Source: Quercus robur | Lineage: Eukaryota; Streptophyta; Magnoliopsida; Fagales; Fagaceae | Direction of reading: 5' to 3' | NCBI RefSeq assembly: GCF_932294415.1 | Contig: NC_065541.1 | Location: forward strand, 33,017,790 to 33,081,789 | Length of the DNA: 64,000 nt | In this document: positions 59,162-64,000 of the stretch, in pieces | How positions within the stretch are numbered: position 1 is the stretch's first letter | Layout of the letters: each line of letters begins with the position of its first letter | Program-made: the position numbers and the translations under genes | The notes under the pieces: model-generated | Database searches by the model: none | The model's input: only the letters and a program-made list of their open reading frames with translations | What the model was told of the DNA's origin: nothing

Positions 59162-60520
59162 AAATTACCCTTATCAAAAAGAAAATATAAAATAACATAT
59201 ATATAACAATAACTAAAATTGAAAATACAAATTAGAAAGAAATTAAAATCTAAGTTAAAAAAATAGAATAACAAGATTACAACCTTTGAATTGTATATCA
59301 ATTTAGGAGTCTTCAACAATTTTATAGGATGCTTGTTGGGAATCACCTATGAAAAAAAAAAAAAAAATTACAAAAAAAAAAAAAAAACTATTACAACATA
59401 TAACAAATGGAATGAAACATATACCAATAGCTAAAATTGAAAATATAAATAAAAAGAAAATTAAACTAAATTAAAAATAGAATTGTATATAATTATGACA
59501 AAAAAGAAATTAAAAATATGACAAAAATATTTGATTCCATAATGAAAATCAACACTATTTCAAAAGTACTATTAGCTTTCAATTCCTATTAAAAAAATAA
59601 GTATGAGAATCATTAACCTTTGTTGTTTATTGTTGGACTGAGAATGTGATATGCTGATAGATTGATCCTATTAATAACACAAATTTCTTTACCTTTCCAT
59701 CTTAATGTTACAAATTGCGTCTAGATTGTACCTACCTCTCGTGATGGCATAACATCTGTTATCTTAGATTTATTGGATACAATAAACTATTTTTGCCCAT
59801 GCAAAGTAGATGGAACATAACCTAATTGATATAGGATTTTAAGATAGAGAAACCGTACAATTGTTTTTGGAAAAGATAATGATTGAGTTTTTTTTTTTTT
59901 TCTGCCTTTCATTATATTCATATGACCTTTCTTTTTTTATTAATTCTATTTTTTTTAGTATGGCAATATAACATGTTGATTAACAATTCTATTTTTAATA
60001 GAATTTAAATTTTATATCAAATGAGACTCTAACAATATATGTCCTTTAAAGAAAATAAAAAATCTATGTTATACCCTTATTGCCTCATTCTCATGTTTTT
60101 ATTTTTATTTTTTACATTATGTTGATATCAAAATTTTTTTTCTTCATTCTATTCATAAAAATATATCCTTTTTTAATTCCTTTTTTTTTTCATGGGATAA
60201 CAATAAACACATTAATTAGAAATCCTAATTATAATAGGATATAGTGATATGCATAGTATTTAATTTTTTATTTTTATTTTAAAAAAATTCTTAAATTTTT
60301 CTTCAATTTGGTGCAGTCATTTGGTGTAACCACAACTTTTAAACTTAATTTTTATTATATAGTATATGATATGTTATATGAACTATAAACTAAAAAAAAA
60401 AAAAATTCAACCATATTTAGCTTATAAAAGTTTTAGGTTGTCATGTCAAACTAGCTCCCATCTATGTTAATTGCATGCAGCACTAATTTTTTCACATCTA
60501 ATTCTTTTGTATCATGTTCA
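59162..60520. other. AT-rich intergenic DNA, no gene
   Basis: Long A/T runs, including poly-A at 59347-59359 and 59371-59386. No coding pattern or recognisable repeat. Confidence 0.6.
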
Positions 60521-60521
60521 C

Positions 60522-60697
60522 ACTTTTTTTTTTTTTTTTTTGAGAGTTTCAACCTATGACGTCCGCTCCTGATGATTGCTCTTTATCATTAAACCAAGAC
60601 ACCAATCAGTTTTTGGTATAGGCGGGGATTAAAACCCAGATCTCTTATACAACCATCAGAGACTTTACCAGTTGAGTTAACTGGAACCCACATGTTC
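60522..60697 (-). mobile_element. tRNA-derived SINE (same family as 32433-32594)
   Basis: On the minus strand the copy starts near 60695 with GTTCCAGTTAACTCAACTGG (A box), then an AGATCTGGGTTTTAATCCCC B-box region, and the shared body AACTGATTGGTGTCTTGG with AAAGAGCAATCATCAGGAGC. It ends in an A-run, seen as poly-T at about 60524-60541 on the + strand. Confidence 0.87.
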
Positions 60698-61780
60698 ACA
60701 CTCTTTCATTCTCCAAATAATAATAATAATGTTCACATTATTTGTAAATGGTAAGTACGTTATGTGCATGGGTACCTTTTTTTTCTTTTTCTTTATGTCC
60801 TAGACACACGCATAACGCATTGAAACACTTGGGCCACTCTTTGTCTGGGCCATTGTCTACAATGTCTAGTGACTGAACTAAGGGGGGGCCTCCCCCACCA
60901 ATTTTTTTTTTAAAGGTTAGTGTATAGACCATTTCTCTCCCTTTGTCTTCTGAGGTCTCCCCCTTCTCTGGTTTTCTGCGTGTTTATGTCTCCGGTTCTC
61001 TGCGTTTATGTTTTTTCTGGGCCTATGTTTTGGTTGTGTTTGGCTTTTACTGTTTTGTTCTGGTTTTGTGTGGCTAAACTAAAGAAAACACATTTGCACC
61101 AAGGAAAAACAAAAGAAAGAAATACAGGCATATAGCATGTTATGCGTGTAGGTTATAGGATTGAAAAGAATACCGTGAGAACTGGAGAAGAGTATGAAGG
61201 AGTAAAAAGTAAAAACAAGAGGAACAAAAGAGATAAAGATGAGAAGGAAATGGACGGGTGAGATCTAAGAGAGAGTGAATAAGGAAAAAAAAAACGTTTT
61301 TTTGGGGTATCAGTATGTTATTTTTATGGAATTAAGTCATCAATTTTTTTTTAATTGGAGCCATTGACTTAATAATTAGTAAAAGAAAAAATTAGTGTAG
61401 TAAAAATTTATTTAGTTGAGATTCATGTTATTAAAATTAGGATAAAATTTAGTTACAAAATTGGTTGTAATCTAAGATTACAATCTTATTCAATATTTTT
61501 TTCTACATTCGACCGATTTGGTTTTTTATTTTTATTTTTTATTTTTGGTTTTTTATTTTTATTTTTAAGAACATACGACGCCTACATCTCTTCCACTATT
61601 ACTATGTGCATTTTACGTTTTCTATGCTTATGTTGCTAAGATTATAATTATGTGTTGTATAGTTTGCTCAAGTTGAAATAACATGTTGTCTTGTTGTGTT
61701 TCTAGGAAATACTATCTTCATCTCATGACATATGTGCTAGATCCAAGGGCAAAAGAATCTTCCAAGGACGCACATTCATC
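60698..61780. other. Intergenic DNA, no gene
   Basis: A CCCCTTAGTTC-type G/C run lies around 60880-60900, with purine-rich sequence at 61140-61300. No coding signal. Confidence 0.5.
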
Positions 61781-61971
61781 CACTTGGGTGGCCTAGTTGG
61801 TAAGAAATCGAGCCAACAAGTCTTAGGACTTGGGTTCGAACCTTAACAACTAGCTGTGTGTTGGTGTATATGGAATCATTCTTAAGAGCGATTAGGGTGC
61901 TATTATGGTTATATCTAGGTAGGGAAGCTACACTAATTGTCCCCTAACCATTTTCTCTTACGAAAAAAAAA
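61781..61971 (+). mobile_element. tRNA-derived SINE, second family
   Basis: An A box (TGGCCTAGTTGG, 61789-61800) and a B box (GGTTCGAACC, 61833-61842) are followed by a body distinct from the other SINE family (GTGTGTTGGTGTATATGGAA, CTACACTAATTGTCCCC). It ends in a short A-run near 61963-61971. Confidence 0.82.
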
Positions 61972-62600
61972 ATCCCCATCTTGCACATAACTGCACATGG
62001 TCCTTTGTGGTAATTTTCTTCTCTCTCGCTTTTTGGGTACTAAGATGTTCATTTATTACATGCACTTTTTACTTGCTAATTATGATTCTTATTGCCTTTT
62101 GGGTTTCTAAAAAATGATCCAGCTTTGTCCAATTTTAATTTTTTTTTTTTTGGGTTAATTGTAAGCATAATATTAAATTTACGGGTTTTACTAATTATTT
62201 GTGTCTAACATTGCCACATCTTCCAATTTTTTTTTTTTTTTTTGGGAAAATTTTCTAGATTCCTCAATGTCTTTCACAATCTGTAAAGAAAGAAACATCG
62301 TTGCCACTCCAATAATATCAACGTATTTTCTATCTTTTGACTCAAAAAATGATATCAACGTAATTATTGTCTTCCTATATTTTAAATTTGTATAGTTCTT
62401 AAGTTGATGTTTTAGTATTGTCTTGATTTTTATATATTATTTTTCTTGATTGATTTCCAAGAGGGAAACTTTCGCAAATGTAACATGTAAAAATTAAATG
62501 TTGTTGTTATTTGCTTGATTTTCGTTTAAGTTTTAAAAAGATTTAGCCGCCACAAGCATTAATACTTTTGAAGATTCCTATAAAAAAATCACTTTGAAGA
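61972..62600. other. Intergenic DNA, no gene
   Basis: AT-rich, with T-runs at 62139-62150 and 62228-62242. Nothing recognisable. Confidence 0.5.
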
Positions 62601-62602
62601 TT

Positions 62603-62812
62603 AGGACCAATGTCGACTGAATAGGACCGAAGTGGACAGAATGGACTGAACAAGACCAATGCGGATTGATTGGCCGGAATAGGACTAAAGTGGACCAAAG
62701 TGGATAGAATGGACCGAATTGGACCATTATGAGGACTGAATGAGATTGAAGTGGACAAAAATAGGACCAATGTGGACCAAATAGGACCAAAGTGGACCAA
62801 TTTTGACAAATC
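62603..62812. repeat. Degenerate ~20-bp minisatellite
   Basis: Imperfect repeats of ATAGGACCAAAGTGGACCAA and variants (GACCGAAGTGGACAGAAT, GACCAATGTGGACCAAAT) fill about 210 bases. The open frames here on the minus strand are a by-product of the repeat. Confidence 0.85.
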
Positions 62813-64000
62813 CACCATTGGATTACATTCTCATCTTATGTTCTCCATACTTACAAAATTTCTAGAAAATTAACTTAAAAAATGATATCAACATAATTAT
62901 TGTTTTCCTATATTTTAAATTTGTATAGTTGTTGTCGGGGGTGGTTTTTTGCGCGTAGCCATGTGTCTTTTATCGAAGGTGTGACTTTGTTAGGCCCGGA
63001 TTTGTTTTGGGGAGTTCAACCTAGAACTAGACATTAGGCCGCATAGACCAATGGTTTCCGGTGTATTTTTAAGCCTACAAAATAGATAAAGCCCAAAGTC
63101 TTAGAATCATGATAATTGTTGAAATAAAGAAATAATATGCTTATCATGATAGCTTTGATTAGATGGTGAGTTGATGCGTTATTATTATATATATTAAGTG
63201 ATGTCCAATATTAGAAAATAATTAATTAGGTATCAAATGTCCAACAATGGGATGAGTCCAATAGTCCATGTCCAGTTGCGGTTCATGATTCATGTTCAAC
63301 ATAATAAGGTATGTCCGGCAATGGTCCATGTCCAAATAATATATGTCCAATGGTAGTTTATTTCCAAAAAATATGTGTCCAATAGTGGCTCATGTCCAAA
63401 TAATATATGTGCGATAGTGGTAGATCGATTTATGAATATGTATGTTTATTAATGAAGTATTAGTGAGATCATGTTCATTAGATAGTGAGATGATATTAAA
63501 ATAACTTGCATCCGACAGTAATATAATGATGAGTTAACATGTACTTAATAATGTAATCTTGAAAATTGAGAAAGATTGACTTATCTTCACAATTTGTAGC
63601 TCCAGTCGTAGAACAACACTGGACTTATGACGTTTCAGCTGTGCGATAAAACGAGTCCAACGGTACAATACGATATTATGAGTCCTTCCATGGTGACTTC
63701 ATGATTGAAGAGGAAAAATGGGTCCAACTGGAGGGAGAGAGAGCATGTCCAACCATGTGCATAGGTTGGTTAAGTTTATCCCCTTTCATCATGCACTTAA
63801 ATGACTTTCCCCATGTAATGCTCTTTTAGTGTTTTAGTCAAATATGAGTGATGTTGCCTTCCATGAGAATGACTCTTAGCATTGTAAGTTTTTGCCTTTC
63901 ATAGGAAGGGCTTTTAACATTATGAATATATGTCTTCCATGAGAAAGGGCTTTTAGTAATAAGTTCTTAGAAGAGTGTTTGATATATTTTAAGATGTGTG
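62813..64000. repeat. Repetitive LTR-like block running off the window end
   Basis: From about 63240 to 63420 short phrases such as CATGTCCAAATAATATATGT and GTCCAATAGTGG recur roughly every 35-40 bases. A similar phrase style (CCTTTCATAGGAAGGGCTTTTA, CTTCCATGAGAAAGGGCTTT) occurs near 63890-63950. It is probably the untranslated or LTR part of a retroelement cut by the window edge. No ends found. Confidence 0.45.

Noticed and set aside
62543..62818. Minus-strand 91-codon frame with FGPxxSxLV repeats
   Set aside because: This is the translated minisatellite, not a protein family.

Overview
This window looks like a stretch of a woody eudicot nuclear genome. There is intron-rich gene structure with GT-AG splicing, AT-rich intergenic DNA, and dense LTR, CACTA, LINE, SINE and MITE insertions. 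Several repeats (the IBR5-side LINEs, the solo LTRs and the TAT-like gypsy proteins) resemble families I know from Fagaceae such as oak and chestnut. That placement is inference from memory, not a search. There are two host genes; nearly everything else is transposon.

Layout. 1-20481 is one large decayed Ty3/gypsy (TAT-like) retrotransposon on the + strand whose 5' part lies outside the window. It holds a protease/RT/RNase H/integrase remnant (1-3911), an 81-bp tandem array (about 3965-4850), a long antisense reading frame (5170-7829, minus) and the 3' LTR (19772-20481). Two younger insertions interrupt it: a 10.4-kb CACTA transposon (7969-18325, 3-bp target duplication ACT) with two decayed transposon genes and its own ~190-bp satellite, and a solo LTR (18707-19727, target duplication TTCTC). 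20482-26960 holds two inverted-repeat elements, a 30-bp minisatellite and otherwise featureless AT-rich DNA.

27293-34199 (+) is the five-exon IBR5 dual-specificity phosphatase gene (auxin/ABA signalling), with antisense LINE fragments in introns 1 and 2 and a SINE in intron 2. 37117-42841 (-), convergent with it, is a ten-coding-exon gene for a UBL-WLM-PUB zinc metalloprotease (Wss1 type). It has nine EPDPD[D/E] acidic motifs in its linker and a 5'UTR intron. A SINE, a tandem pair of Helitron-like termini and homopolymers lie between the two genes.

45028-50331 is a second CACTA-like element (target duplication TCT) that carries one captured exon of a plasma-membrane Ca2+-ATPase of the ACA8/9/10 type. 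50802 onward is a third, truncated CACTA-like element split by a copia-type solo LTR (50941-52327). 54395-59161 (-) is a second gypsy element with a 5' LTR, a PBS, gag, protease, RT and RNase H; it is truncated before the integrase and has catalytic Asp-to-Asn changes. 59162-64000 is intergenic, with two tRNA-derived SINEs, a minisatellite and a short-period repetitive block at the end.

The two host genes have no evident functional link. IBR5 acts in hormone signalling, and the WLM protease probably in CDC48/ubiquitin- or SUMO-linked proteolysis such as DNA-protein crosslink repair. No wholly new system is evident. The most original signals are the EPDPDD motif array, the Ca2+-ATPase exon captured by a CACTA element, the antisense frame and 81-bp array of the gypsy element, and the duplicated Helitron-like terminus.
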